From NCBI GenBank assembly GCA_017430925.1, contig JAFRMA010000011.1:48436-112435 (forward strand): a stretch of DNA of 64,000 bases. Reading direction: 5' to 3'. Shown piece after piece: positions 54,970-63,526 of this stretch (its first letter is position 1; each line of letters begins with the position of its first letter). Origin of the DNA: Solobacterium sp. Its GTDB lineage: Bacteria; Bacillota_I; Bacilli_A; Erysipelotrichales; Erysipelotrichaceae. The notes under the pieces are model-generated. The model worked only from the letters and a program-made list of their open reading frames with translations. It did not search any database and was not told where the DNA came from. The position numbers and the translations under genes are program-made.

Positions 54970-55082
54970 AATTAAAATTCCTTCCTAGTTGTATAAATAC
55001 ACTTTTATTATACTTCGAATATGGAAACAGAGCATGAATAAATCACAGGATTATTCTAAAAATGATCTTTCTGCGGGAAAAG

Positions 55083-55490
55083 TCATTTTGTTTTCTGTCC
55101 TGAGAAGTTCCGGTATTGGGTAGGCGTGACCTGGTACTGTTTCCGGAAGCACCTTGTAAAGTAGTTTGAATCCTGGAAACCGACTTCGGAACTGATCTGG
55201 GAGATGGAAAAGTTAGAATTCTGCAGCAGGTCCGCCGCAATCTTCAGCCGGTATTTGACAAGGTATTCATTGGGAGTCATCTGGGTTTCTTTTTTGAACA
55301 GACGGATAAAGTATGGCGTACTCAGGCCGAGGTGTTCTGCCATCTCTTCAATACGGAGTTCGGAGTGATAATGACGCTCAATGTTATAGACTGCGCTGTA
55401 TACCGGGAGACTGTATCTGCCGGAGCGAAACCGGCGTACGGCTTCACAGGCTACACGGATCAGCCGTTCATTCTCGTTCTCACTGTTCAA
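55083..55490 (-). pseudogene. AraC-family regulator fragment (DNA-binding domain only)
   Basis: About 135 codons remain: a complete AraC double helix-turn-helix (LRIEEMAEHLGLSTPYFIRL and ISQISSEVGFQDSNYFTRCF, then PTQYRNF). The N-terminal sensor domain is missing, and the reading frame runs into a beta-glucuronidase fragment on the opposite strand. No SD or ATG is visible; the only start is a TTG at 55488-55490. It is best read as the remnant of a deleted regulator, although a truncated HTH protein could still be made. Confidence 0.7.
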
Positions 55491-55794
55491 TGGACCGGAA
55501 ACGATCAGTACGTTTGCCGGAGAATACTTCCGGGAAGTGTTTGATACAGCCCGTCAGCTGGATCCTCAGTATCGTCCGATGACCGGTGCGTTTGAAAAGA
55601 ACTCCAAACCAGAGCTGTGCCAGATTTATCCGGTCTGTGACTTCATCCAGGGTGAACTGACATGGAACTTCGCTGACTTCCAGACTTCGGAGGGTATCTT
55701 CCGGGTCAACGGAAATAAAAAGGGCGTATTCACAAGAACACGCCAGCCTAAAGAATCCGCGTTCATACTGAAGAAACGCTGGGAAAACAAATAA
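55478..55794 (+). pseudogene. Beta-glucuronidase (GH2) remnant with internal deletion
   Basis: The frame reads SLFNGPETIST, then FAGEYFREVFDTARQLDPQ, ELCQIYPVCDFIQGELTWNF and GNKKGVFTRTRQPKESAF, ending LKKRWENK. It matches the C-terminal half of GH2 beta-glucuronidase, but the NEP acid/base Glu is replaced (NGP), and a segment that should contain the nucleophile is missing between CDFI and QGELTWNF. The 5' part is lost at a junction with the AraC fragment. It is dead. Confidence 0.8.
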
Positions 55795-55802
55795 GACAAG
55801 AG

Positions 55803-55830
55803 AAAGCTGCTGGAATCCGGCAGCTTTTTA
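55803..55830. terminator. Bidirectional terminator after the glucuronidase remnant
   Basis: AAAGCTGC and GCAGCTTT form an 8-bp stem with a 9-base loop followed by TT; it also serves the minus-strand SIS gene whose stop begins inside it. Confidence 0.7.
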
Positions 55831-56886
55831 GTATTCAAACTTACGATAATACCGGCGTGTGGTCATGGGATGATCCAGGTCGTATTCCAGCCAGGCATCG
55901 ACCCGGTCATTGACTGCCCGCATGACCAGGTGAGAGATACTTCCCCGGTATTCTTCCCGGATTCCTGTAAGAGGATATTCCCGGGTATCGATGATCGTAT
56001 AATTCCCGCATACTTTCGGAAGAAAGCGTGCTACTCTCTCTGCCAGGGGTCTCTGTTCATCTTCTCCCATATACAGGATGACCGGTGTATCTCTGGTGAT
56101 GACTTCCAGCATGCCGTGGAAGAACTCCTGGCATGAACAGACCCTTGTACGGATCCAGAGTTGTTCCTCCCAGTAACACATGCCATGGGAGTATATGGCG
56201 CCGTACAGGTTTCCTGAAGCGACCAGGTAGAACGGCATGTCCGGTGCTTTGCGCAGCTGTCCGGTGATCTTCTGGGCAAATTCTTTTGCCCAGGCATCTG
56301 CCTCTTTTCCTGTCTCTGCCAGAGCCTGAGGAAGATATTCCTCCATGTTCAGGCAGTAATCCTCATACTCCGGGAACTCCCGGTTCTTATACATCAGGTA
56401 CTGGCATACCATGTAGAACTTCAGCTGTTCGTTCTTGGGGGATACAATCAGATAATCATATAGATCTGACTGTGTCAGGGTAGAGCCCGGTGTATCGATG
56501 AAACTGAAAACCGTACCGCCGATCTCGCGTACTTTCCTGACCATGGCGGTCATCTCCTGCGTCTCTCCGGACACGGAAGAGAAGATGGCGACAGAACGTG
56601 CGGTAAAGCGTTTATTCCCGGTGGTGGTGAACTCGGCTGCATTCTCCGCGTATACAGGAAGTGTGCTTCTTCCCCGCATGTATACTTCTGCCTGCATGGC
56701 ACTGGCATAAGTACCGCCGATACCGATAAACCAGATACCGTCAAATTCTTTCTGCCAGATCTGGTCAACGATCTTCTCAATCTCTTTACGCAGGGACAGT
56801 CCTGTACGTATATTGTGCAGGATTTCCTGTTCTTTCTCTTCGTTCCAGAGAACTTCGGTTTCTTGTCTGGTATTATTGATAGACAT
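55828..56886 (-). CDS. SIS domain protein, fructoselysine-6-phosphate deglycase-like
   Basis: The 352-residue protein has two SIS domains: FIGIGGTYASAMQAEVYM (residues about 48-65) with the SSVSGETQE phosphate loop, and a second around residues 200-330 (YLVASGNLYGAIY and GMCYWEEQL). It resembles FrlB, which splits fructoselysine 6-phosphate to lysine and glucose 6-phosphate, more than GlmS since no glutaminase domain is present. The start follows AAGGAG by 5-6 bases; an upstream in-frame extension overlaps the kinase gene. Downstream of the kinase with a 14-base overlap. GlmS-type or other Amadori substrates are alternatives. Confidence 0.75.
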   Translation of the reverse strand: MSINNTRQETEVLWNEEKEQEILHNIRTGLSLRKEIEKIVDQIWQKEFDGIWFIGIGGTYASAMQAEVYMRGRSTLPVYAENAAEFTTTGNKRFTARSVAIFSSVSGETQEMTAMVRKVREIGGTVFSFIDTPGSTLTQSDLYDYLIVSPKNEQLKFYMVCQYLMYKNREFPEYEDYCLNMEEYLPQALAETGKEADAWAKEFAQKITGQLRKAPDMPFYLVASGNLYGAIYSHGMCYWEEQLWIRTRVCSCQEFFHGMLEVITRDTPVILYMGEDEQRPLAERVARFLPKVCGNYTIIDTREYPLTGIREEYRGSISHLVMRAVNDRVDAWLEYDLDHPMTTRRYYRKFEY

Positions 56887-57694
56887 GTGGATCTCCTTCC
56901 TGGGGGAATGCCCCGTGATATGACAGTGTTTCAGAGGCTTCCCGGGAGCCTTGTGCCATGGCTTCAGCGATAGACTTCTTCTGGTACAATCCCGCCAGGA
57001 AACCGGCTGCGTAGGCATCTCCGGCACCCATGGTATCTGTCACGGAAGTTACCGGACAGGCAGGACAGACCGTGAAGCCATCATCACTCAGGACAATACT
57101 TCCGTGTTCACCCAGAGTGGCTGCCACGATTGCGGGACCTTTCTGTTTTGTTTCAAGCATTCTCTGACGCAGAACAGGATCATCCTGACCTGCGGAAAAG
57201 AAGACGATGTCGGTATAGGGCAGGGCTTCCCTGACCCTGGGATCTGTCTCATCCCGGTCTGCACAGTCATACGCGATCACCGCGCCGAGCTTCTTCAGTA
57301 CCGGGAAGTATTTCTGATTTGGACCCCAGAGATCACACAGGCAGTAATCCGCACCGGCAATAAACCGAAGATCTTCCTCCGTGAGAGAATATCCGTCATT
57401 TACACCGTCGTCGTAATCTCCCAGGATACGTTCGCCCTCAGATACAAATACGTCGCATACCGCGCTGTTTCCGGCCACGATATGTACGTGGGAGAGATCT
57501 GCCCCATAGCGTTTCAATTCCCGCAGGATCAGCTCTCCGGCTTTGTCATTTCCTGCGGAACCGGCAAAAGCCGCAGGTATGCCCAGCATCTGCGCGTGGA
57601 CAGCACAGTTGACAGAGCCGCCTCCGGCATAACATACGTCTCTTTCAGGAAAGTGATAGCGGTCGATACAATGACTTCCGAAACATACAAGCAT
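56873..57694 (-). CDS. PfkB family sugar kinase, fructoselysine 6-kinase-like
   Basis: The 273-residue kinase starts MLVCFGSHCIDRYHFPE, with GGGSVNCAVHAQMLG near the N-terminus and the PfkB signature VTDTMGAGDAYAAGFLAGL near the end, where the catalytic Asp lies. It is coupled to the SIS protein, an arrangement like frlD-frlB, in which the kinase phosphorylates the Amadori product first. The start at 57694 follows GAGGT by 6 bases. Specificity for fructoselysine versus related amino sugars cannot be told from the sequence. Confidence 0.75.
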   Translation of the reverse strand: MLVCFGSHCIDRYHFPERDVCYAGGGSVNCAVHAQMLGIPAAFAGSAGNDKAGELILRELKRYGADLSHVHIVAGNSAVCDVFVSEGERILGDYDDGVNDGYSLTEEDLRFIAGADYCLCDLWGPNQKYFPVLKKLGAVIAYDCADRDETDPRVREALPYTDIVFFSAGQDDPVLRQRMLETKQKGPAIVAATLGEHGSIVLSDDGFTVCPACPVTSVTDTMGAGDAYAAGFLAGLYQKKSIAEAMAQGSREASETLSYHGAFPQEGDPHVYQ

Positions 57695-58139
57695 AGGTTT
57701 ACCTCTATGTTTTATGTTAGCGTCATCATCCGGGATGAACAATCCTCAGAAATTCCTGTGCATTCAACCAGGAAAACAATTTCTGTTTTCTGATTCTCTG
57801 AAATTGTCCGTTCAGCTGTTTTGATAACTCCGGAAGACTGCATCACTGCACCGACGGCTCACCGTCTTCGGGATGTGTCGTTTATTCCTGTTTTTGATCC
57901 GGCTGATGTTGAAATAACAGAATCAACCATGCGCAGACTGTATCAATTCCTCAACGTAAGTATGTATTTTCCGGTTCTTGGAGCACTTCTGTCTCTATCA
58001 TTACGAAGAATTTCGGAGGTATGCATTTAAAGCATAGATTTTATACATAATATGCATTTTGAATCATATTAAGCCGGTGTTATTTTGAAAGTGTAAACAG
58101 GAAGAAACTGTTGGCAAAGTCAAAAAAGGAGGCTTAAAA
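57695..58139. other. 445-base intergenic region without a recognised gene
   Basis: The left part holds the leader of the kinase gene (minus) and nothing I recognise. A plus-strand open stretch at 57821-58030 (about 69 codons from a TTG, reading LITPEDCITAPTAHRLRDVS, no SD) matches nothing I know. The right part, from 58020, holds palindromic LysR-type sites and the prpF SD (AAAAAGGAGG). Confidence 0.5.
58020..58068 (+). promoter_or_regulatory. LysR-type operator candidates upstream of prpF
   Basis: TATGCATTTAAAGCATA (58020-58036) is a perfect palindrome containing a T-N11-A core (TGC-N7-GCA). An imperfect copy TATGCATTTTGAATCATA lies at 58051-58068. Two LysR regulators are encoded downstream. 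A minus-10-like TAATAT lies between the copies. Confidence 0.6.
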
Positions 58140-59309
58140 ATGAGTAAGAACGAGATCAGGCTGCCGGTATCAATCATTCGTGGCGGCACAAGCAAGGGTG
58201 TGTACATTCTACAGAAAGATCTGCCTGAGAACAAAGACAAATGGGAAGGAATCCTGCTCAGGCTGATGGGAAGTCCTGATAAGAAACAGATTGACGGACT
58301 TGGCGGAGCGACATCTGTCACCAGCAAGGTGGCAATCATCCGGAAGTCGGACAGACCGGATGCGGATGTTGACTACACATTCGCCCAGGTATCTGTAGAT
58401 AAGCCGCTTGTCAGCTACAAGGGAAACTGCGGAAATATCTCTTCCGGTGTTGGTCCGTTCGCAATTGAAAAGGGACTTGTTGAGGCCAAAGGAAATCTGA
58501 CACCTGTACGTATCTACAACACGAATACGGATAAGATCATTGTCGCGGATGTGAAGACCGAAGATGGCGAAGTAGTGTATGACGGTGACTTCCGGATTGC
58601 CGGTGTTCCGGGTACCGCGGCACCGGTCAGGCTGAAATTCGTACAGCCTTCCGGAACCTTGGGCAAAGGCCTGCTTCCGACCGGGAACGCAGTGGACGTG
58701 CTGGATGTTCCAGGTTTTGGGAAAGTTGAAGTCTCGATCGTTGATGCGGCAAACCCGCTGGTATTCGCAAGGGCGGAAGACCTCGGGCTGACAGCGAAGG
58801 AACTTCCTGCAGATCTGGACAATGATCCGGTAAAACTCGATCTTCTGGAAAAGGTAAGAGGGGAAGCGGCAGTGAAACTCGGGTTGATCCAAGACGCGTC
58901 AAGGTCAGCATGGGAGACACCGGGCATTCCGAAGATGACATTCGTAGCGAAAGCGGACAGCTATACATCAAGTGACGGGAAAGAGATTGCAAAGAAAGAT
59001 ATTGACCTCCTGTCGCATATGATGTCTATGCAGAAGACACATCCGAGTTATGCAATGACAGGCGCGATGTGCACGGCAGCTGCAGCGGTCGTACCCGGAA
59101 GCATCGTACAACAGGTTCTTCCGGAGAATGTCGACACACAGTTCATCCGGATCGGACATCCGAGCGGGATTCTCGAGTGCGGCGTTGACTTTGAAGAAAA
59201 AGATGGTGAACTCGAAGTTATCGACACATTCGGATTCCGTACTGCAAACTATCTTGCCGAAGCAACCGCAAGAGTAAGACTAGAGAATAAAGGAAAAGGG
59301 GAAAAATAA
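58140..59309 (+). CDS. PrpF family isomerase
   Basis: The 389-residue protein starts LPVSIIRGGTSKGVYI, with the SGVGPFAIEKG and GNCGNISSG blocks and a C-terminal GHPSGILECGVDF (it has GHPSGILECGVDF). PrpF proteins isomerise aconitate-type unsaturated acids (2-methylaconitate, 4-oxalomesaconate, trans-aconitate) via a diaminopimelate epimerase-like fold. The prp or Acn genes usually found with it are not in the window. A MatC-like transporter starts 4 bases after it, so an imported tricarboxylate or dicarboxylate is the likely substrate. AAAAAGGAGG precedes the ATG. Confidence 0.85.
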   Translation: MSKNEIRLPVSIIRGGTSKGVYILQKDLPENKDKWEGILLRLMGSPDKKQIDGLGGATSVTSKVAIIRKSDRPDADVDYTFAQVSVDKPLVSYKGNCGNISSGVGPFAIEKGLVEAKGNLTPVRIYNTNTDKIIVADVKTEDGEVVYDGDFRIAGVPGTAAPVRLKFVQPSGTLGKGLLPTGNAVDVLDVPGFGKVEVSIVDAANPLVFARAEDLGLTAKELPADLDNDPVKLDLLEKVRGEAAVKLGLIQDASRSAWETPGIPKMTFVAKADSYTSSDGKEIAKKDIDLLSHMMSMQKTHPSYAMTGAMCTAAAAVVPGSIVQQVLPENVDTQFIRIGHPSGILECGVDFEEKDGELEVIDTFGFRTANYLAEATARVRLENKGKGEK

Positions 59310-59312
59310 AAA

Positions 59313-60581
59313 ATGAATACAACTACGGCAATCGTATCACTTGGAGTTCTGGTTCTTGTAGTAGCAGCAGGATTTATCAAAAAAGTAAACATTGGTTTCC
59401 TGGCTATCGGTGCCGCGTTCATTCTTGGTACTTGGGGAGGATTGACAGCTAAGAACATTACATCCGGCTTTTCATCCTCTATGTTCGTAACACTTGTCGG
59501 TGTCACATTTCTGTTCGGTATGGCATCACAAAACGGGACACTTGACTTGTTCTCTAAAAAGATCGTTGCCCTCGTTGGTCAGAGAACGTATCTGATCCCG
59601 ATCTTGATGTTTGTCCTCTCTGCCTTCATCTCGGCAATCGGACCCGGACACATCGCAGCCGGCATCCTGATGACAACATTCGCAGTCTATCTGGCATTTG
59701 AACTTGATATCAACCCGATGGCTACTGCGCTTTACGCAAAGCTCGGTGCCAACGCAGGCTGTGCTTCCACACTTTCCATGACCGGTATCCTGGCTAAAAA
59801 CCTCTCCGAACCTCTCGGATACAGCGGTTTCGGTCTGCATCTCTTCCTCACAACTCTCCTGTCAGGATTTGTGTTCACATGCATCATCTACATCATGTAC
59901 AAAGGCTACAAGGTCAAGGCTGACAATCCTCTGAAGCTCTCTGACCTCCCAAAATTCAACCGTGAACAGCGTCTGACAATGGTTGCTATCATCGTCATGG
60001 TCATCTTCTGCATCGGCTTCAAGTTCGATACCGGACTGTTCGCGTTTATAGCGGCATCAGTTCTGATCTTTCTCGGCTGTGCGGATGAGAAAAAAGCGAT
60101 CAAAGCTATCCCGTGGGGAACTCTGATGATGATTTGCGGCGTTGGCGTTCTGGTCAACGTTATTGATAAGCTCGGAGGCATCCAGCTCATTTCCAACACG
60201 CTTAGTACATTCATGACAGCGAAGACAGCATCTCCGATTATGGCAGCGACATCCGGTATTCTTTCCTGGGTCTCTTCCACAACAGCTGTTACAATGCCTA
60301 CGCTGTACCCGATTTCTGCCGAAATTTGTCAGAAGTTCGCAGATGTCAGCTATGTTGAACTGATCTCCGCAATCACAGCGACTTCTTTCGCTGCCGCAGT
60401 TTCACCGCTCTCCACCGGCGGCGCAATCATCATGTCCTCTTATTCCGCTGCCAAGGAAACGACTACAGAAGAGATGAATAAGATGTTCCGTACACTCTTC
60501 CTGTTATCCGTCCTGAATGTCCTTGTCAACGTTGTGATGGCAGCATTAGGGGTGTTCAATCTAGGTCATCTGTTTTATTGA
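59313..60581 (+). CDS. MatC-like/SLC13 family carboxylate transporter
   Basis: The 422-residue membrane protein has about eleven helices, and a start (MNTTTAIVSLGVLVLVVAAG) and SMFVTLVGVTFLFGMASQNG block typical of the dicarboxylate carrier MatC N-terminal domain. A hairpin-like sequence SAIGPGHIAAGILMTT and the later SAITATSFAAAVSPLSTGGA repeat the pattern expected for an inverted-repeat ion-transporter fold. It is co-transcribed with prpF. The substrate is a di- or tricarboxylate by family; which one is unknown. Confidence 0.85.
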   Translation: MNTTTAIVSLGVLVLVVAAGFIKKVNIGFLAIGAAFILGTWGGLTAKNITSGFSSSMFVTLVGVTFLFGMASQNGTLDLFSKKIVALVGQRTYLIPILMFVLSAFISAIGPGHIAAGILMTTFAVYLAFELDINPMATALYAKLGANAGCASTLSMTGILAKNLSEPLGYSGFGLHLFLTTLLSGFVFTCIIYIMYKGYKVKADNPLKLSDLPKFNREQRLTMVAIIVMVIFCIGFKFDTGLFAFIAASVLIFLGCADEKKAIKAIPWGTLMMICGVGVLVNVIDKLGGIQLISNTLSTFMTAKTASPIMAATSGILSWVSSTTAVTMPTLYPISAEICQKFADVSYVELISAITATSFAAAVSPLSTGGAIIMSSYSAAKETTTEEMNKMFRTLFLLSVLNVLVNVVMAALGVFNLGHLFY

Positions 60582-60601
60582 TCGGTAAACAAAGTGTTTA
60601 G

Positions 60602-60672
60602 GATACCTGCCTCTTTGAAAACATAGTATGATTATTATTAACTATAATCAGAGTTTTCAAAGAGGAGGTATC
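60602..60672 (+). repeat. Near-perfect 20-bp inverted repeat over the lysR1 promoter and SD
   Basis: The left arm (60602-60622) GATACCTGCCTCTTTGAAAAC pairs with the right arm (60653-60672), which differs by one extra G in the left arm (shown here in two parts: GATACCT and CCTCTTTGAAAAC). Between the arms lies TATAAT at 60643-60648. The right arm contains the AGAGGAGG Shine-Dalgarno of the LysR gene starting at 60675. Readthrough from matC would fold the SD into the stem; transcripts starting at the internal promoter would lack the left arm. Confidence 0.75.
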
Positions 60673-60674
60673 GG

Positions 60675-61583
60675 ATGGATTTTCGTGAACTGCAGTACGT
60701 CCTGGCAATACAGAAATATGGGAATATTTCTAAAGCTTCAAACGCTCTTTATATGACCCAGCCGGCGCTTTCCAGATTCCTCCAAAACCTGGAAAATGAA
60801 CTTGGTGCGCCTGTGTTCAAGCGGCTGGGAAACAAATATATCCTGACATATGCCGGGGAGAGGTATGTTGAATATGCGCGGCAGATCCTGAATATCAAGA
60901 AAGAACTCGATCTTGAGATCAGTGATATCGTGCATAACAATACAGGTATCCTGAAAGTCGGATTCCCGACAATGCGGGCAGCATATATGCTGCCATGCAC
61001 CCTTCCTGTGTTTCATGAGCGTTATCCGAATGTCAAGCTTGCTATCCATGAGGCAAATTCCGAAACACTGACAGAAATGATCGTCAACGGTGACATTGAC
61101 CTTGCTTTCTATAATTACTTTGAATCACATCCTAATGTCGGATACAGCGTGATCAGTAATGAAGAGATCTTGCTCGTTATGAGCAGAAAGAACCCACTTG
61201 CTGACAAAGGTGTGCTGATCGAGGAAAGCGTTTATCCGCACATGAATCTGAAAGAATTGAAACATACAGGCATCATATTCCAGATGCCTGGCCAACGGAC
61301 GAGGCAGTCTGTGGAAAGGCTGCTGAAACGGGAAAAAATCGAACCGAACATCGTCCTTCAAACAGCTAACATCACTGCCGGATATGAATTGGCAGCGGAA
61401 AACTACGGTGTGTTTTTCATTACTGATACGCACTTGAAACATATGCCCGGACAGGAACGGATCGTATGTTTTTCAATCGGAAACCCGCGAACGACCGTAG
61501 ATTTTGTGGCGGCTTACCGGAAGAACAGCTACATACCGTTTCATGCCGAAGAATACATGAAGATCGTACGGGATTTTACCTGA
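60675..61583 (+). CDS. LysR family transcriptional regulator 1
   Basis: The 302-residue regulator has an N-terminal winged helix (MDFRELQYVLAIQKYGNISK, ASNALYMTQPALSRFLQNLE) and a LysR substrate-binding domain from about residue 90 (KVGFPTMRAAYMLPCTLPVF). It is next to prpF-matC in the same direction and is the obvious candidate to bind the T-N11-A palindromes. Its SD lies within a long inverted repeat (see that entry). Confidence 0.9.
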   Translation: MDFRELQYVLAIQKYGNISKASNALYMTQPALSRFLQNLENELGAPVFKRLGNKYILTYAGERYVEYARQILNIKKELDLEISDIVHNNTGILKVGFPTMRAAYMLPCTLPVFHERYPNVKLAIHEANSETLTEMIVNGDIDLAFYNYFESHPNVGYSVISNEEILLVMSRKNPLADKGVLIEESVYPHMNLKELKHTGIIFQMPGQRTRQSVERLLKREKIEPNIVLQTANITAGYELAAENYGVFFITDTHLKHMPGQERIVCFSIGNPRTTVDFVAAYRKNSYIPFHAEEYMKIVRDFT

Positions 61584-61607
61584 TTCCGGAAATGAAGAGT
61601 ATAAATC

Positions 61608-62546
61608 ATGGACTTTAAAGAACTGAATTATATTATTACGACAGCGGAGTGTAAAAGTGTTACCAGCGCAGCAAAAAAACTTTATATTTCGCAGCCGACT
61701 TTAAGTTATGTCATAAATAAGACAGAAAGAGAACTTGGTGTCAGGTTGTTTGACAGAAGTTCCAATCCGATTGCTTTGACATATGCGGGTGAAAAATATG
61801 TTGAAAAGGCAAAGGTCATCCTCCGCGAGGGTGAAAACCTGAGGCGGGAGATGAGTGACATTGCCGGCGGAGACAGCGGCAGACTGAATATCGGGATGCC
61901 GACCGAGCGGGCGGGATATATGCTGCCGAAGGTGCTCGGAAGGTTCCGCGAGTCCTTCCCGAAAGCTGATGTCCACCTGGTCGAAGCCAGAAGTTCAGAG
62001 ATCATCCGTGATCTGGAAGAAGACAAGATTGAACTGGCTGTTCTGCCGGTGTGCAACAAGGATCTGCCGGGAAATATGGTAACGGAACTGATCTGCTATG
62101 AAGGACTGTACCTGATTGCCGGAGACGGTATGATCAAGGACGGGATGCTTATAAAAAAGGGTGATGCTACACATCTGCCTCTTGTAGATCTCTCTTGTGT
62201 CAATGACCTGCCGTTCATTCAGACAAGTTCGGAACAGTATATCCGCAAATATATCGAACAACTGAAAAAGACGACAGCACTTGATCCGAAGGAAGTAATC
62301 GAGGTGTCCTCCGGATTTGCTGCCGTCCAGCTGGCAAGGGAAGGTCTCGGCATCACGATCGTATCTGACCGGGCGATCATCCCGCATGGCGGATTATCGG
62401 AATTCAACTGTTACCGCTTCCGGGAGCCTGAAGATCTGTGGGAGGTTAATGTGATTTACAAGAAATCCACATATCTCGGCCGACCTGCCAGTTATTTCAT
62501 TGGTCTGCTGAAAGAAGTGTTTTCATCAACGAGCCGGAATCCATAG
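61608..62546 (+). CDS. LysR family transcriptional regulator 2
   Basis: The 312-residue regulator has the same layout (MDFKELNYIITTAECKSVTS, AKKLYISQPTLSYVINKTE, then NIGMPTERAGYMLPKVLGRF) and is a close paralogue of regulator 1, 24 bases downstream. Tandem duplication is likely. It may sense a different but related acid. No terminator is seen between them; it has only a weak SD (GAAGAG) for its ATG. The gene after it is convergent. Confidence 0.9.
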   Translation: MDFKELNYIITTAECKSVTSAAKKLYISQPTLSYVINKTERELGVRLFDRSSNPIALTYAGEKYVEKAKVILREGENLRREMSDIAGGDSGRLNIGMPTERAGYMLPKVLGRFRESFPKADVHLVEARSSEIIRDLEEDKIELAVLPVCNKDLPGNMVTELICYEGLYLIAGDGMIKDGMLIKKGDATHLPLVDLSCVNDLPFIQTSSEQYIRKYIEQLKKTTALDPKEVIEVSSGFAAVQLAREGLGITIVSDRAIIPHGGLSEFNCYRFREPEDLWEVNVIYKKSTYLGRPASYFIGLLKEVFSSTSRNP

Positions 62547-62583
62547 ATCCGTCTTTTTTATAATATCAGGGTCATATCGTGAG

Positions 62584-63345
62584 TCAGATGGTATTGAATT
62601 TTTCCAGGATTGTCCGGAGTTGTTTCTCAATTTCCGGTACCCACCACAGAAGATATCCGGCCTTGGTGGGATGAACGCCGTCATGCATATACAGGAGATA
62701 GAGATCTTTGGGGATATCATTCATCTCGTTATGCCAGAGATCAATAACCTCAATATCCCACTTTTCCGCAATATCCAGCAGCATATTCACCATCTTCTGG
62801 TAGCGGGGATTATCAAATTGTGTACCGGTGAAGAAGATGATCGGACAGTTCCAGGTATTGCGTACATACGTGATGATATACTCGATACTGCCTGCGGTTG
62901 TATGAAGATCAAACTTTGCAGGATCATACGAAGTGCTTACTTTTCCGAGGTCGGAGCCAAATACCGCGTCATTTGTGGATAACTGGCAGAGAAAGAAATC
63001 GATGGGATCGGTATCTTTTGTGTGCTTCTTTAAACGATCGACATAAGATAAAGAATTACGGGCAGCCAGGGTAGAAGCCAGTACCGCGTCCATGGTTATG
63101 GTACAGTGATTGCGTCTGGACAAGTATGCGGCAAGCGAAGTAAACCGGGATGTCATACCGAGAGTGACGGAAGATCCAAGTAACAGGATCTTTTTGTTAT
63201 AGAGAATATTCTGCGGCTGTTCGTCAGTGCGGGAAGGATTGTAGCGGAAAGAGTTACCACGGTCAAAAGGCCCGAAGAAGAAGTGCAGAAGATAGATGCC
63301 TGCACCTGCCGCAAGAATAAGAATAATGATAAATAACCATTTCAT
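62584..63345 (-). CDS. SGNH/GDSL hydrolase with N-terminal membrane anchor
   Basis: The 253-residue protein has one N-terminal membrane helix (residues 3-25) followed by an SGNH hydrolase domain. Block I is LLLGSSVTLGM with the nucleophile Ser. QLSTNDAVF is the block III Asn region. HDGVHPTKAGYLLW carries the Asp-x-x-His of block V. It should face outward and may deacylate a surface polymer. A similar protein starts at 63527 on the opposite strand, so the two form a divergent pair. Confidence 0.8.
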   Translation of the reverse strand: MKWLFIIILILAAGAGIYLLHFFFGPFDRGNSFRYNPSRTDEQPQNILYNKKILLLGSSVTLGMTSRFTSLAAYLSRRNHCTITMDAVLASTLAARNSLSYVDRLKKHTKDTDPIDFFLCQLSTNDAVFGSDLGKVSTSYDPAKFDLHTTAGSIEYIITYVRNTWNCPIIFFTGTQFDNPRYQKMVNMLLDIAEKWDIEVIDLWHNEMNDIPKDLYLLYMHDGVHPTKAGYLLWWVPEIEKQLRTILEKFNTI

Positions 63346-63387
63346 ACCATGAACATATCACAATTTATAAGAAATACAAGCAAAGAT

Positions 63388-63489
63388 TTGTCAGTCAGTC
63401 AAACAATTTAAATAATATATGTCGATTCTTCTTGACAAATGTAAGCGGTTAGATGTACAAAGGAGTTGTTAGATTGGTTGGTCAGCCAA
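63388..63489 (+). promoter_or_regulatory. Promoter region with TetR-like operator motifs before the last gene
   Basis: TTGACA (63432-63437) is followed 18 bases later by TACAAA. Flanking it are TTGTCAGTCAGTCAA (63388-63402, imperfect palindrome with GTCA repeats) and TTGGTTGGTCAGCCAA (63474-63489, TTGG/CCAA ends). The spacing of these symmetric motifs around the promoter suggests regulation by a TetR-type protein, not encoded here. Confidence 0.45.
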
Positions 63490-63526
63490 AATAATAAAAA
63501 GCAAGAATGTTAAAGGGGGTATAAAT

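Noticed and set aside
57821..58030. A 69-codon plus-strand frame as a gene
   Set aside because: It starts at TTG without an SD and matches nothing I know; kept only as a note in the intergenic entry.
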